Below are positions 25,942 to 33,417 of a stretch of DNA of 40,421 nt, piece after piece. This stretch comes from Methanobacteriota archaeon. GTDB taxonomy: Archaea; Thermoplasmatota; Poseidoniia; Poseidoniales; Poseidoniaceae. Both the position numbers and the translations under genes were made by a program. The stretch spans positions 1 to 40,421 of the forward strand of contig JABIHC010000082.1 in the NCBI GenBank assembly GCA_018649825.1, given 5' to 3'. How positions within the stretch are numbered: position 1 is the stretch's first letter; every line of letters begins with the position of its first letter. The notes beneath the pieces were generated by a model, which made no database searches, had not been told where the DNA came from, and saw nothing but the letters and a program-made list of their open reading frames with translations.

Positions 25942-26097
25942 ATGGCACGAAATAAACCTACAGCTAAAAAAGCCCGCCTTAACAAGGTCGTTAAGCAAAA
26001 CCGCCGCGTACCTGTTTGGGTAATGCTTAGGACAAACCGCAATGTAACAACTCATGGAAAACGCCATCATTGGCGTCGAAGCAAGTTACAGAGGTAA
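25942..26097 (+). CDS. rpl39e: Large-subunit ribosomal protein L39e (eL39)
   Basis: This 51-residue gene is too short for the ORF track. ATG at 25942 runs to TAA at 26095-26097. The product is very basic and carries the L39e signature [15 protein letters not shown] and the tail [13 protein letters not shown]39e lines the nascent-chain tunnel. It lies 6 bases after the PDCD5 stop and 10 before the L31e start, in the order usual for archaea. Confidence 0.95.
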   Translation: MARNKPTAKKARLNKVVKQNRRVPVWVMLRTNRNVTTHGKRHHWRRSKLQR

Positions 26098-26107
26098 GGT
26101 GTAAAAT

Positions 26108-26383
26108 ATGGGACGTGGAAATATTAGCGAATTAGTGGTACCTCTTCGAGGTGCTTGGAACATTACCCGATACAAGAGAGCACCTCGTGCAATCAAGATT
26201 ATTCGAAACGAAGTAATTCGTCATCTCAAAGTTCAGGAAGATGAGGAGATATACATTGACCCAAGTGTAAACGAACACATTTGGGCAAACGGTATTGAGA
26301 ACCCACCCCGAAAGGTGAGAGTTCAAGTTACTCGCTTTGAGGAAGATGAAATTCCTATTGAGGTAAAACTCGTTGAGGAGTGA
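26108..26383 (+). CDS. rpl31e: Large-subunit ribosomal protein L31e (eL31)
   Basis: A 91-residue protein near the tunnel exit. The segments [32 protein letters not shown] and [26 protein letters not shown] are diagnostic. AAGGTG precedes the ATG by six bases. Its normal companion L39e is directly upstream. Confidence 0.95.
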   Translation: MGRGNISELVVPLRGAWNITRYKRAPRAIKIIRNEVIRHLKVQEDEEIYIDPSVNEHIWANGIENPPRKVRVQVTRFEEDEIPIEVKLVEE

Positions 26384-26393
26384 GGTGTTAGTT

Positions 26394-26585
26394 ATGGGAA
26401 ATATTCGACCTTCATTTATTAAAATAAGAGCAATTCGACTTTGTGAAATCTACGGTGATGAATTTACCGATGATTTTGAACACAACAAGAAATTGGTAGA
26501 GCAATACACCGATGTCAGTAACAAGCGCCTACGCAATTGGATTGCAGGCTATGTGACTCGTTACCGCCAACGCCGTGTAGATTGA
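26394..26585 (+). CDS. rps17e: Small-subunit ribosomal protein S17e (eS17)
   Basis: A 63-residue protein, the standard archaeal length. [39 protein letters not shown] and [12 protein letters not shown] match eS17. The ORF-track start (26373) lies inside L31e; GAGGTG six bases before the ATG at 26394 fixes the start. Archaeal S17e genes are often elsewhere, so its place after L31e is a small local feature. Confidence 0.92.
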   Translation: MGNIRPSFIKIRAIRLCEIYGDEFTDDFEHNKKLVEQYTDVSNKRLRNWIAGYVTRYRQRRVD

Positions 26586-26595
26586 GGTGTCATTA

Positions 26596-26829
26596 ATGCA
26601 ACCGGTCCGAGTGGACTGGAATCGCGTTCCTGTTAGTCTCCATCACGAATCTTTGGATGTATTGAAGAATTTGCTATTACACTTGCGTGATGTATACAAT
26701 TTAACAAAGCGCTCAATCCCAATGCCAGATCGTATCAATGGTGGTTATGTGGCATTTTTATACCAAGCCTGCGACCCACAATGGCTGCTTTCTTGGAACG
26801 AGGAATTCGTTGGTGAAAATAATGGGTGA
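26596..26829 (+). CDS. Small conserved-looking protein of unknown function in ribosomal operon
   Basis: No family is recognised. The 77-residue product has a helical first half (SLHHESLDVLKNLLLHLRDVYNL) and an aromatic second half (YVAFLYQACDPQWLLSWNEEF). It is not basic, so it is unlikely to be a ribosomal protein of the usual kind. GAGGTG lies six bases before the ATG at 26596; the earlier GTG in the ORF track is part of that site. Its last 8 bases overlap the start of trmJ, which supports real translation and coupling. Confidence 0.7.
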   Translation: MQPVRVDWNRVPVSLHHESLDVLKNLLLHLRDVYNLTKRSIPMPDRINGGYVAFLYQACDPQWLLSWNEEFVGENNG

Positions 26830-27694
26830 GCGCCGCGATGTCCCCTTGCCGCAACGAGGGTGGGACCCAATTATCATACTTGTCAAGTCACAACACCCAG
26901 GGAACTTGGGTGCCGTCTGCCGAGCAATGATGAATTACGGTTTCACAAAACTTCGCTTAATTGAGCCTCAATGTGACATTAATTGTGATGAGGCTCGCAA
27001 TAGAGCAAAGCATGCAGGAAGTATCCTTGATGAGGCTGGAATTTTCTCCACTTGGGAAGAAGCAGTGGAGGATTGTAACCTTGTCATTGGCACAAGTGGA
27101 AAGAGAGAATATGGCACCAAGACAGTTTTTCGTCATTTCCTTAACCCGTGGGACGTAGCAGAATTGGGCCCTGAAAACGGCGGTAAAATCGCCATAGTTT
27201 TTGGCGAGGAAGGCATGGGTCTCTCAACCCCCGAGTTAACAAAGTGCGATTTACTAATGACTCTTCCAACTTGGGAGGGATACCCTATTGCTAACTTAAG
27301 CCATGCAGTTAATACTACTCTATATGAGATTCACCGCCACCATATTCTGGTCCAAGGGTCATCTTTGGGAGTTGCAGATCATTTGCAATTGGATAGAACT
27401 ATTTCGCCTGAGATTCGTAAATTATTGCGTCAAGCCATTCGCGAATTTGGCTACTCATTAACTGGTGATGATAGTCGGAAAGAAACTTATTCCACATTAT
27501 TGACTAGAGTAATAATGCGCGGTATGCCACTTGATACTGAGGCTCATCGTCTCCTTGGCGCCTTTGTCGAAGCCACTACTGCAATGCAGAAGCAAGGAGG
27601 TGATGTTGATTGGCAAAAAAAGCGCCGCAAGCGCCTAAATGTCATTGAAGAATCATCAATAAATATTCCCTTTCAAATCTATGAAGAAGAGTAA
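26822..27694 (+). CDS. trmJ: TrmJ-like SPOUT RNA 2'-O-methyltransferase
   Basis: Probably methylates the ribose of nucleotide 32 in tRNA using S-adenosylmethionine, as archaeal and bacterial TrmJ do. The 290-residue protein shows the SpoU/TrmH motifs in order: IILVKSQHPGNLGAVCRAMMNYGF (motif 1), IAIVFGEEGMGLS (motif 2) and LPTWEGYPIANLSHAVNTTLYE (motif 3), which form the knotted cofactor site. A helical C-terminal extension follows, as in TrmJ. The ORF-track start at 26738 is out of place inside the upstream gene; the ATG at 26822 overlaps that gene's stop. rRNA methylation remains possible. Confidence 0.85.
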   Translation: MGERRDVPLPQRGWDPIIILVKSQHPGNLGAVCRAMMNYGFTKLRLIEPQCDINCDEARNRAKHAGSILDEAGIFSTWEEAVEDCNLVIGTSGKREYGTKTVFRHFLNPWDVAELGPENGGKIAIVFGEEGMGLSTPELTKCDLLMTLPTWEGYPIANLSHAVNTTLYEIHRHHILVQGSSLGVADHLQLDRTISPEIRKLLRQAIREFGYSLTGDDSRKETYSTLLTRVIMRGMPLDTEAHRLLGAFVEATTAMQKQGGDVDWQKKRRKRLNVIEESSINIPFQIYEEE

Positions 27695-27736
27695 GTGCAA
27701 CTATAGCACCTTATGACAACAGTAAGTTCGATTTGG

Positions 27737-28186
27737 TTAGGGTTTCCATGTCGCCCATGACTTTGGTGTCTCACGCACATGCATTGCGACTAATTTCAAA
27801 CGATTGCCGTATGATGTCTTGATATGCGGCTCAACTTGTTCAAATGCCCACTTAGCCAAATTCTCAGCAGTAGGAATAAAGGGGACTACAACAGTTCTAT
27901 GCTCATCGCCCATCGCAGCACAAGCGGAAAGACCTTTTTCATCACCAGAATATACAACGAATGCATGATCAACAACATCATGGACATATTGTGCTAGAAT
28001 CGCGCTCACATCTGAGAAATCAATTAGCATCCCTTCTTCTGACACTCCACTTTCAGTCACAATATCTCCTTCAATTTCTGCCTCAAAGCGATACCTGTGC
28101 CCATGCATATGTCGGCATTTGCTCTTATGATTTGGAACACGATGTCCAGTGTCAGTTTCCACATATCTACGAATTATTGTTGTCAT
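27737..28186 (-). CDS. queD: 6-carboxytetrahydropterin synthase QueD
   Basis: It converts dihydroneopterin triphosphate to 6-carboxy-tetrahydropterin, step two of preQ0 synthesis. The 149-residue protein has the QueD-type CxxxHGH motif (CRHMHGH), which combines the catalytic Cys with two zinc His. The upstream zinc His is in TGHRV. The catalytic Asp-His pair is in VVDHAFV, PTAENLAKW is present, and a C-terminal Glu lies in VRETPKSWATW. Together they favour QueD over eukaryotic PTPS. Its ATG overlaps the QueC-MsrB stop as ATGA, with GAGGTG eight bases upstream, so it is translationally coupled. It is the last gene of the preQ0 operon. Confidence 0.93.
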   Translation of the reverse strand: MTTIIRRYVETDTGHRVPNHKSKCRHMHGHRYRFEAEIEGDIVTESGVSEEGMLIDFSDVSAILAQYVHDVVDHAFVVYSGDEKGLSACAAMGDEHRTVVVPFIPTAENLAKWAFEQVEPHIKTSYGNRLKLVAMHVRETPKSWATWKP

Positions 28187-29346
28187 TCTTCCTTCACCTC
28201 TTTTCTTACTAATACTAAATTCAAAGCCGCTGAATTAATGCAATATCTCTCGCCGCCAAACCTTTCCGGTCCATCATCAAATACATGCCCTAGATGTGCA
28301 TTGCATTTATCACACCTCACTTCGGTTCGTACCATTCCTGCTGAGTTGTCTATATTTCGCCTAATTTCTGCATTTTTATCTTCGGAATGGAATGAGGGCC
28401 AACCACAATTTGAATTGAATTTCATTTGTGATGTAAATAACAAATGTCCGCAACAAATACACATATAATCTCCCTCCCTTTCTTCATCCCAATATTTTCC
28501 ACTAAAGGCTGCCTCAGTTCCATTTTCTCTGGTAATACGGTATTGCTCAGTGGACAATTGCTTGAGATATTGTGCATTCTTATGCATGGCCTCTACTTCT
28601 AGAGCCGCAAGTAATACTTCTTCCCAGGAAGTTGAATATTCAACAGGGTCTGCTCTCCCGACTGCGTGGAATGCCAAAATCCTCTCAACATCTGCGCCAC
28701 TTGTTCCACTCGACCTTCCCCATTCATCTGGGTTGTATGAGGTATTTGTGTTAGCAAATACCGTGTCAAAATCAAGTCCAAGGTTTTCAATTGCATCTTC
28801 AGCATCTCTCAATATTGATTCCTTATCTCCAGAAATGTATGGTAGGTTTAGAGAGATTCTATCGCTATCCCAATTTCCTATGGCAAAAGCGTGCTCAAGA
28901 GCCGAGTAAAATTCAGGACGACAATCGGGATAAATCTCATGGTCGCCACTGTGGACTCCAAGGGCAATATCTACCTTTGTATCCTCTCGCAAGGCAACTG
29001 TCAACGCATACCCATATAGGATTGAAGAAAATATGGCATTTCGGTTTGGAACCACTGTCGCTTTCATCTGTTCTTCCTCATAATGTCCTTCGGGAATATC
29101 CTCTCCACCAGTGATGAGTGCACTATGAAATAGGCTCATGGCTGAACTTAAATCTGCAATTTTGTGTTCAACAGAGTAACCATTTGCATTAAGGTAAGCA
29201 ATATTGGCCTGCGCCCTTTGCAATTCTACAATATGCTTTTGTCCATATTCAAATGAAATACATGAGACTTTGAAGCCATCTGCAAGTAAGCGCATCAATA
29301 GGCCAGTGGAATCCATTCCACCACTCAATGCCATAACTGCTCGCAT
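28183..29346 (-). CDS. queC: QueC (7-cyano-7-deazaguanine synthase) fused to MsrB
   Basis: Residues 1 to about 255 are QueC, which turns 7-carboxy-7-deazaguanine, ATP and ammonia into preQ0. The PP-loop LSGGMDSTGLL, VVPNRNAIFSSI and GVHSGDHEIYPDCRPEFY are intact. Residues about 264-382 are a whole MsrB (methionine-R-sulfoxide reductase): CICC at 296-299 and CDKC at 345-348 form its zinc site. NCGWPSFHS and the catalytic Cys 369 in RYCINSAAL follow. The frame is continuous with no stop between the parts. The QueC structural zinc motif, normally C-x(8-9)-C-x2-C-x2-C, reads Ser203, Ser213, Ser216, Asp219 here, although the flanking WGR..G..GADVERI is well conserved. GAGGGG precedes the ATG. QueE is upstream and QueD overlaps downstream. 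Confidence 0.93.
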   Translation of the reverse strand: MRAVMALSGGMDSTGLLMRLLADGFKVSCISFEYGQKHIVELQRAQANIAYLNANGYSVEHKIADLSSAMSLFHSALITGGEDIPEGHYEEEQMKATVVPNRNAIFSSILYGYALTVALREDTKVDIALGVHSGDHEIYPDCRPEFYSALEHAFAIGNWDSDRISLNLPYISGDKESILRDAEDAIENLGLDFDTVFANTNTSYNPDEWGRSSGTSGADVERILAFHAVGRADPVEYSTSWEEVLLAALEVEAMHKNAQYLKQLSTEQYRITRENGTEAAFSGKYWDEEREGDYMCICCGHLLFTSQMKFNSNCGWPSFHSEDKNAEIRRNIDNSAGMVRTEVRCDKCNAHLGHVFDDGPERFGGERYCINSAALNLVLVRKEVKEE

Positions 29347-29417
29347 TTTTCTATCCCCTCAGTCAATACTTCAACGAACAATTAGTTACACGCTAATTTT
29401 GTGAGAATTAGAAAACA

Positions 29418-30095
29418 TTAGTCAACCCCCATCCATTTATGAGTTTGCAGAGATAGGCGCCAATTTTGGTTCATCTTTACTACCTCTTCAACTTCGGCAA
29501 ATTTTCTTCCATTCCACTCTACGTCCTTTGAATGATCATAGCATGGCTGAAGGAGTAAATTATCAAATCCCCTACTTATTTCATCATACATTGAGAGGTC
29601 TTGGCCAACATAAACGCACTTCAATTCATCACCAGTTTTTTGCCTAATCAAAACATTGGGGAATTCCTGATCCTTTGGGGAAATGCAAATCCAATCTAAC
29701 AAACCCTCTGGAATGACAATTGTTCCGTTGCTTTCGCATGAAAGATAGTAACCTCTAGAATGAAATAATCGACTTAGTGGCCATAAGTCATTTAACATCG
29801 GCTCTCCTCCAGTGAAAATGATGTTATTGCAATTATATTTTGAAACCTCTTCAACGATTTGAGCGGCAGTCATTATTGTGAATTTTGTAAAGTCAGTATC
29901 GCACCATTTACAGTGCAGATTACATCCTCCAAAGCGAATAAAAACATGTGGTATCCCTGCCTTAACACCCTCGCCCTGTACACTATGAAATATCTCTACA
30001 ACTGGATATTCTGATTCAATATCCATCTGGGTATTACTTTTTCCTTCGCGAACAATATCGCTTGGAGATTTTACATCTTGGACTTCACCTGACAT
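29418..30095 (-). CDS. queE: 7-carboxy-7-deazaguanine synthase QueE (radical SAM)
   Basis: It rearranges 6-carboxytetrahydropterin into 7-carboxy-7-deazaguanine using a 4Fe-4S cluster and S-adenosylmethionine. The 225-residue protein has IFHSVQGEGVKAG, the cluster motif CNLHCKWC (CxxxCxxC) followed by DTDFTKF, and the SAM-binding FTGGEPM. The C-terminus IQP-like region LLQPCYDHSKD and LSLQTHKWMG complete the family pattern. The first 25 residues are a variable extension; GGAGGG before the ATG supports 30095. A 71-base gap separates it from QueC-MsrB. Confidence 0.92.
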   Translation of the reverse strand: MSGEVQDVKSPSDIVREGKSNTQMDIESEYPVVEIFHSVQGEGVKAGIPHVFIRFGGCNLHCKWCDTDFTKFTIMTAAQIVEEVSKYNCNNIIFTGGEPMLNDLWPLSRLFHSRGYYLSCESNGTIVIPEGLLDWICISPKDQEFPNVLIRQKTGDELKCVYVGQDLSMYDEISRGFDNLLLQPCYDHSKDVEWNGRKFAEVEEVVKMNQNWRLSLQTHKWMGVD

Positions 30096-30144
30096 TTTTT
30101 TCCCTCCAAAGTTCGTTTCCTTTTCGCAGATTCATCTTTGCGGC

Positions 30145-30738
30145 TTAGTTTAGACGGCCATTGCCTATCAATTGAAACAATTCCGCTCTCGCTTCTGGTT
30201 TGTCAAAGAATACTCCACGCATTGCACTGGTAGTCATTATTGCGTTTTGCTTGCGAACACCTCTGCACTGCATGCATCCATGGCTTGCTTCTATGATTAC
30301 TCCAGCTCCAAGTGGTGTCAAATGTTCAACCAAATCATCAGCGATATTCTTGGTAATACGTTCCTGATTCTGCAATCGCCTAGCGTGTAATTCAACCAAT
30401 CTCGCTAATTTGCTAATTCCGACAATCCTATCAGTTGGAATATATGCAACATGTGCTTTTCCTTTGAAGGGTTGTAAATGATGCTCACATGTTGAGTGGA
30501 ATTCAATATCGCGTAATAGGACGATTCCATCGTACCCCTCTCCATTGAATGTGGAGGACAATACAACCGCCGCCTCCTCATTGTAACCAGAGAATATTTC
30601 ATTCCATGACTTTATCACTCTCTCAGGGGTGTCAATTAATCCCTCGCGGTTATATCCATCTCCCTCCAAATAGTGAAGTAATGTGAGCACTGCTTGTTCT
30701 GCTTCTTGTTTTGTTATCATTTTCCTTCCCCCATTCAT
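30145..30738 (-). CDS. folE: GTP cyclohydrolase I, type IA (FolE)
   Basis: It opens GTP to dihydroneopterin triphosphate, the first step of preQ0 (and of bacterial folate) synthesis. The protein is the zinc-dependent bacterial/eukaryotic type. Zinc ligands lie in HSTCEHHLQPF and ASHGCMQCRGV, and PTDRIVGISKLARLVELHARRLQNQERIT is the family core. Two starts are possible. ATG 30738 overlaps the RHH stop as ATGA (197 residues), and ATG 30720 (MITKQEA, 191 residues) has GGGGGAAGG just upstream. Many archaea use a different enzyme (MptA/type IB), so this gene was probably acquired from bacteria, perhaps long ago in the lineage. Confidence 0.92.
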   Translation of the reverse strand: MNGGRKMITKQEAEQAVLTLLHYLEGDGYNREGLIDTPERVIKSWNEIFSGYNEEAAVVLSSTFNGEGYDGIVLLRDIEFHSTCEHHLQPFKGKAHVAYIPTDRIVGISKLARLVELHARRLQNQERITKNIADDLVEHLTPLGAGVIIEASHGCMQCRGVRKQNAIMTTSAMRGVFFDKPEARAELFQLIGNGRLN

Positions 30739-30914
30739 TCATTTGATTTGCCAATTCGTCCTTGGCGCTCATCAATAATGTCCAATTGATCAAGCATTTT
30801 ACGACATGCTGTTCTGATAGCATCTGCTACGCTAATGAATTTATGCTGGTCACCAACATGCTTCTTTAGGTCACTTAGCAATTCGGCAGGTACGTCCAAA
30901 CTGATCTTCGGCAT
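30735..30914 (-). CDS. Small ribbon-helix-helix-type DNA-binding regulator heading the preQ0 operon
   Basis: A 59-residue protein from MPKISLDVP. A short strand (KISLDVP) followed by helix AELLSDLKKHVG and helix SVADAIRTACRKMLDQLD fits the CopG/Arc ribbon-helix-helix layout, which works as a DNA-binding dimer. The ORF-track start at 30974 runs through the operator and is not credible. The ATG at 30914 lies 25 bases from a TATA box, so the transcript is probably leaderless. Its stop overlaps a folE ATG. The location at the head of a biosynthetic operon, right behind palindromes, suggests it represses its own operon. The effector is unknown. Confidence 0.75.
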   Translation of the reverse strand: MPKISLDVPAELLSDLKKHVGDQHKFISVADAIRTACRKMLDQLDIIDERQGRIGKSNE

Positions 30915-30935
30915 GAATGACGGTAAGAACTCGAC

Positions 30936-30987
30936 AATATAAGTATTCGCTGAGTAATACTTAGCGAATACCAAATGAATACTTAGC
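30936..30987 (-). promoter_or_regulatory. Promoter/operator of the preQ0 operon with nested palindromes
   Basis: On the minus strand TTATATT (30936-30942) is a TATA box centred 25 bases before the regulator ATG. Overlapping it is a perfect nine-base inverted repeat, GTATTCGCT (30943-30951) and AGCGAATAC (30963-30971). Nested inside is GCTGAGTA-A-TACTTAGC (30949-30965), one mismatch from perfect. TACTTAGC recurs at 30980-30987, 22 bases away, two helical turns. Binding here would block TBP access. Confidence 0.7.
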
Positions 30988-31003
30988 CATTGTCAATGTG
31001 AGT

Positions 31004-32248
31004 TCAATTGATTGAATCAACAAGATCTTCGCGATTAAATTGCCTACTTGCATAATATGCAGCAAGAAGAGCATAAATTAAACTCGAACCAGCCCACAAA
31101 ATGATGTGCTCAAGGATAATAGTATTAGTGAGAATTTCTCGCAAGGCAAGTAGAACATTTACCACGGGAATCAAGAACCAATATCCTTCAACGCCTTCCA
31201 AATTGATAAATTGAGCAAACATGGCAGGGAATATTATTGCGATAATCATTGGTCCCAAAGTTGAACCGGCTTCTTTGGTGCTGCGACTGCGTACCGCCAA
31301 TGCTAATTGGAAGGCAACTACCATTATGGCAAATAACAGAATAGACATTAACATCAATAATATCGCCGACAAACTAAGTTCTGGAACTCCAAACATATCG
31401 CTGCTGCTGGCGATGAAACCTATTGCAAAGAAGAGTGCACATACTTGCGCTAATACTCCCGTAGCCGAAATCAAAGCAACAGCAATCCACTTGCCGAGTA
31501 ATAATTCAAAGCGGCTAATAGGTGCACAAAGAAGTGCCTCCATGGTGCCTCTTTCTCGCTCTCCAGCAGTCATGTCAATAGATGGTTGCATTGCCGAAGT
31601 AGCAGTCCAAGTAGCAACAATCAAGGGGATAAAGAGAGAAAGTGCGAAACCGGCCTGCTCGCCCTTAGTTGCGACATCTGATGCATCAATATCTCCACCC
31701 CAGCGAATAGGATTTAGAGTGGTGTTTGGATTTAAATCATTTTCCTCAAGAGTCGCTTCAATCAACAGTTCCTCCCAAGTATCCAACGCAGTGACAATTC
31801 GCTTAGTTGCCTCATTAGCCATTTCGTCGGTAGAATCGCGTAATATAGAATAATTCCAGATGGTTGAGTTGTCTTCAACTCCTCCTTCCAAGCGTAGAAT
31901 CGCATTTACTCCATGCTCCCTTACCCTCGAATAATCTGGTCCTGGGTCTGACAAATTGGCAATTCCTGCAGGCAATTCCTCCCAAGTAATATTTGCATTA
32001 TCGCCATCTAAAAATGCCATGAAATCCGTAACTTCACTTTCAGATTGAACTACAATCCGTAATTCAAACTCACTTCTCTCTTCGGCTTGAGATTCAAGAA
32101 GTAAGGGTAGAGCAATGAATAGTAAAGGGAAAATTATCAAGGGGATCAGAATAACTGCGATAAGGGTACGCCAATCTCTAACGAAATCGATTAACTCCTT
32201 GGTGGCTACGGCCCGGACTCTAAACATGCGCCCCTTGAGTTTACTCAT
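31004..32248 (-). CDS. ABC-2 type exporter permease, NatB-like
   Basis: The membrane half of an ABC exporter, 414 residues. TM1 (LIAVILIPLIIFPLLFIALPLLL) is followed by an extracytoplasmic domain of about 150 residues. A cluster of five or six TMs begins near ALSLFIPLIVATWTATSA. The cytosolic coupling helix AGERERGTMEALLCAPISRFELLLGKW is the NatB/YhaP signature. The start at 32248 is chosen because GGAGGTG lies seven bases before it, whereas it is only one base from the ATG at 32254. The gene overlaps the ATPase gene by 8 bases. The substrate is unknown. Confidence 0.87.
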   Translation of the reverse strand: MSKLKGRMFRVRAVATKELIDFVRDWRTLIAVILIPLIIFPLLFIALPLLLESQAEERSEFELRIVVQSESEVTDFMAFLDGDNANITWEELPAGIANLSDPGPDYSRVREHGVNAILRLEGGVEDNSTIWNYSILRDSTDEMANEATKRIVTALDTWEELLIEATLEENDLNPNTTLNPIRWGGDIDASDVATKGEQAGFALSLFIPLIVATWTATSAMQPSIDMTAGERERGTMEALLCAPISRFELLLGKWIAVALISATGVLAQVCALFFAIGFIASSSDMFGVPELSLSAILLMLMSILLFAIMVVAFQLALAVRSRSTKEAGSTLGPMIIAIIFPAMFAQFINLEGVEGYWFLIPVVNVLLALREILTNTIILEHIILWAGSSLIYALLAAYYASRQFNREDLVDSIN

Positions 32249-33089
32249 CTTCATTCACCTCCTCAGGAGTACTCGTATTACTTGGTAGTCTACGGGGAGT
32301 AAGTAATTTACGCCAAATTTTTGCTATCTTCCCTTCTGTGTCAACATCATCGTAAATCCTCGCCGCATCGGCAGTTAGACTTACATAAGCATCTTCCAGA
32401 TTTTCCTCTTTAGTCTGTTCCATAAGTTCATCTGGTGAGCCATCCGCCCTTACTTCTCCATTATGGATGATAATTATTCGATCACAAACTTGTTGTGCTT
32501 CGGCTAAATGATGGGTGCTGTAAATGACAGTGCCTCCTGAATCTCTAACTTGTCCAACGAGCGAACGAACTTCTCTAGCACTAGTTACATCCAAACCTCC
32601 AGTAGGCTCATCCAAGAGAAGAATGTCTGGAGAATGGGCTAGAGCCCTTATTATTGCGGCTTTTTGCCTCATTCCCCGGCTAAAGCCACGAGTTGGTCGT
32701 CCGAGTTCCCCTGTAAATGACAGGGCATCGGCTAATTGAAGTGTTTTTTCCCACGCCACTTCATCCTCTATTCCATGAAGCCTAGTATGGTAACGAATGT
32801 TCTCCCATGCAGTAAGTCGGTGATATAATCCAGTGCCTTCAGGAACAACACCCAAGTGATTTCTCATCTCAACCAAAGGCTGGTCGCCATTTTCTCCATG
32901 GTATACGACGTTTCCATCAGTCGGTTGATATAGCCCACACATCAATCGTAATAGAGTAGTTTTTCCGGCACCATTTCCACCCACTAGACCAACAACATCT
33001 CCTCGATTAAGAGTTAGGTCAACACGGCTTAGTGCCTCAATGTGACCAAAGTGTTTACTCACTCCGTTAAGAGTGAGAAGAGCCGACAA
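32241..33089 (-). CDS. ABC transporter ATP-binding protein, NatA-like
   Basis: It drives the adjacent permease. A Walker A motif GGNGAGKTT, signature FSRGMRQK (the C-loop variant common in NatA/drug exporters), Walker B ILLLDEPTGGLD and the switch His in YSTHHLAEAQ are present. A C-terminal helical extension of about 60 residues follows. The ORF track begins at an ATG inside the upstream gene (33218). I choose the TTG at 33089: AGGTGA formed by the upstream stop lies five bases before it, and the product (282 residues, MSALLTLNGVSKHFG) then begins exactly at the ATPase fold. ATG 33125 is the alternative. Confidence 0.87.
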   Translation of the reverse strand: MSALLTLNGVSKHFGHIEALSRVDLTLNRGDVVGLVGGNGAGKTTLLRLMCGLYQPTDGNVVYHGENGDQPLVEMRNHLGVVPEGTGLYHRLTAWENIRYHTRLHGIEDEVAWEKTLQLADALSFTGELGRPTRGFSRGMRQKAAIIRALAHSPDILLLDEPTGGLDVTSAREVRSLVGQVRDSGGTVIYSTHHLAEAQQVCDRIIIIHNGEVRADGSPDELMEQTKEENLEDAYVSLTADAARIYDDVDTEGKIAKIWRKLLTPRRLPSNTSTPEEVNEDE

Positions 33090-33093
33090 GGAA

Positions 33094-33417
33094 TCACCTG
33101 CTGCGTTTTGAATCAACGGCTTCATCCAGTGTGGGATGCTTCTCTGCAATTCGGTCAGCTCGTGAAAGTTGCTCTCTAAGCATTTGTTGAATTTCCTTTT
33201 GCGAAACCCCCAAATCAATATGAGTTGCTAAATTGTCTAATGCGCCGTGAACGACCCCGGCATCAAGAAAAGCATCATTACTTATTTCGCCCTTGCTTCT
33301 AGCCTCATCTAAGGTATTACAAAGGAATTCAGCCTCTGCTCTTACGGTAACTGCATCAATATGAGCCTCGGCAATTAGACGGTTTAGGCTTGCTCGCATA
33401 AACCTCCGAACATACAT
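33094..33417 (-). CDS. Small helical protein, unknown, upstream of ABC exporter
   Basis: No family is recognised. The 107-residue product (101 from the Met at 33399) is charged and almost wholly helical, with heptad-like spacing in RAEAEFLCNTLDEARSKGEI and SQKEIQQMLREQLSRADRIAEKH. There is no signal or membrane segment. Its TGA provides the ribosome-binding site for the ATPase gene, so the three genes are probably one unit. It may be a cytosolic accessory or regulator of the exporter; that is inferred only from position. Confidence 0.6.
   Translation of the reverse strand: MYVRRFMRASLNRLIAEAHIDAVTVRAEAEFLCNTLDEARSKGEISNDAFLDAGVVHGALDNLATHIDLGVSQKEIQQMLREQLSRADRIAEKHPTLDEAVDSKRSR

Noticed and set aside
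30915-30974. N-terminal extension of the RHH regulator in the ORF track (MVFAKYYSANTY...)
   Set aside because: It translates the operator and TATA box and lacks family similarity; the ATG at 30914 fits the fold.
30915-31003. preQ1/preQ0 riboswitch ahead of the que operon
   Set aside because: The predicted transcript is leaderless, leaving no RNA leader; the palindromes fit a DNA operator better.
27737-31003. Defence island or DNA-modification (dpd-type) cluster
   Set aside because: Only preQ0 synthesis genes are present; no transglycosylase, helicase or restriction component is in the window.
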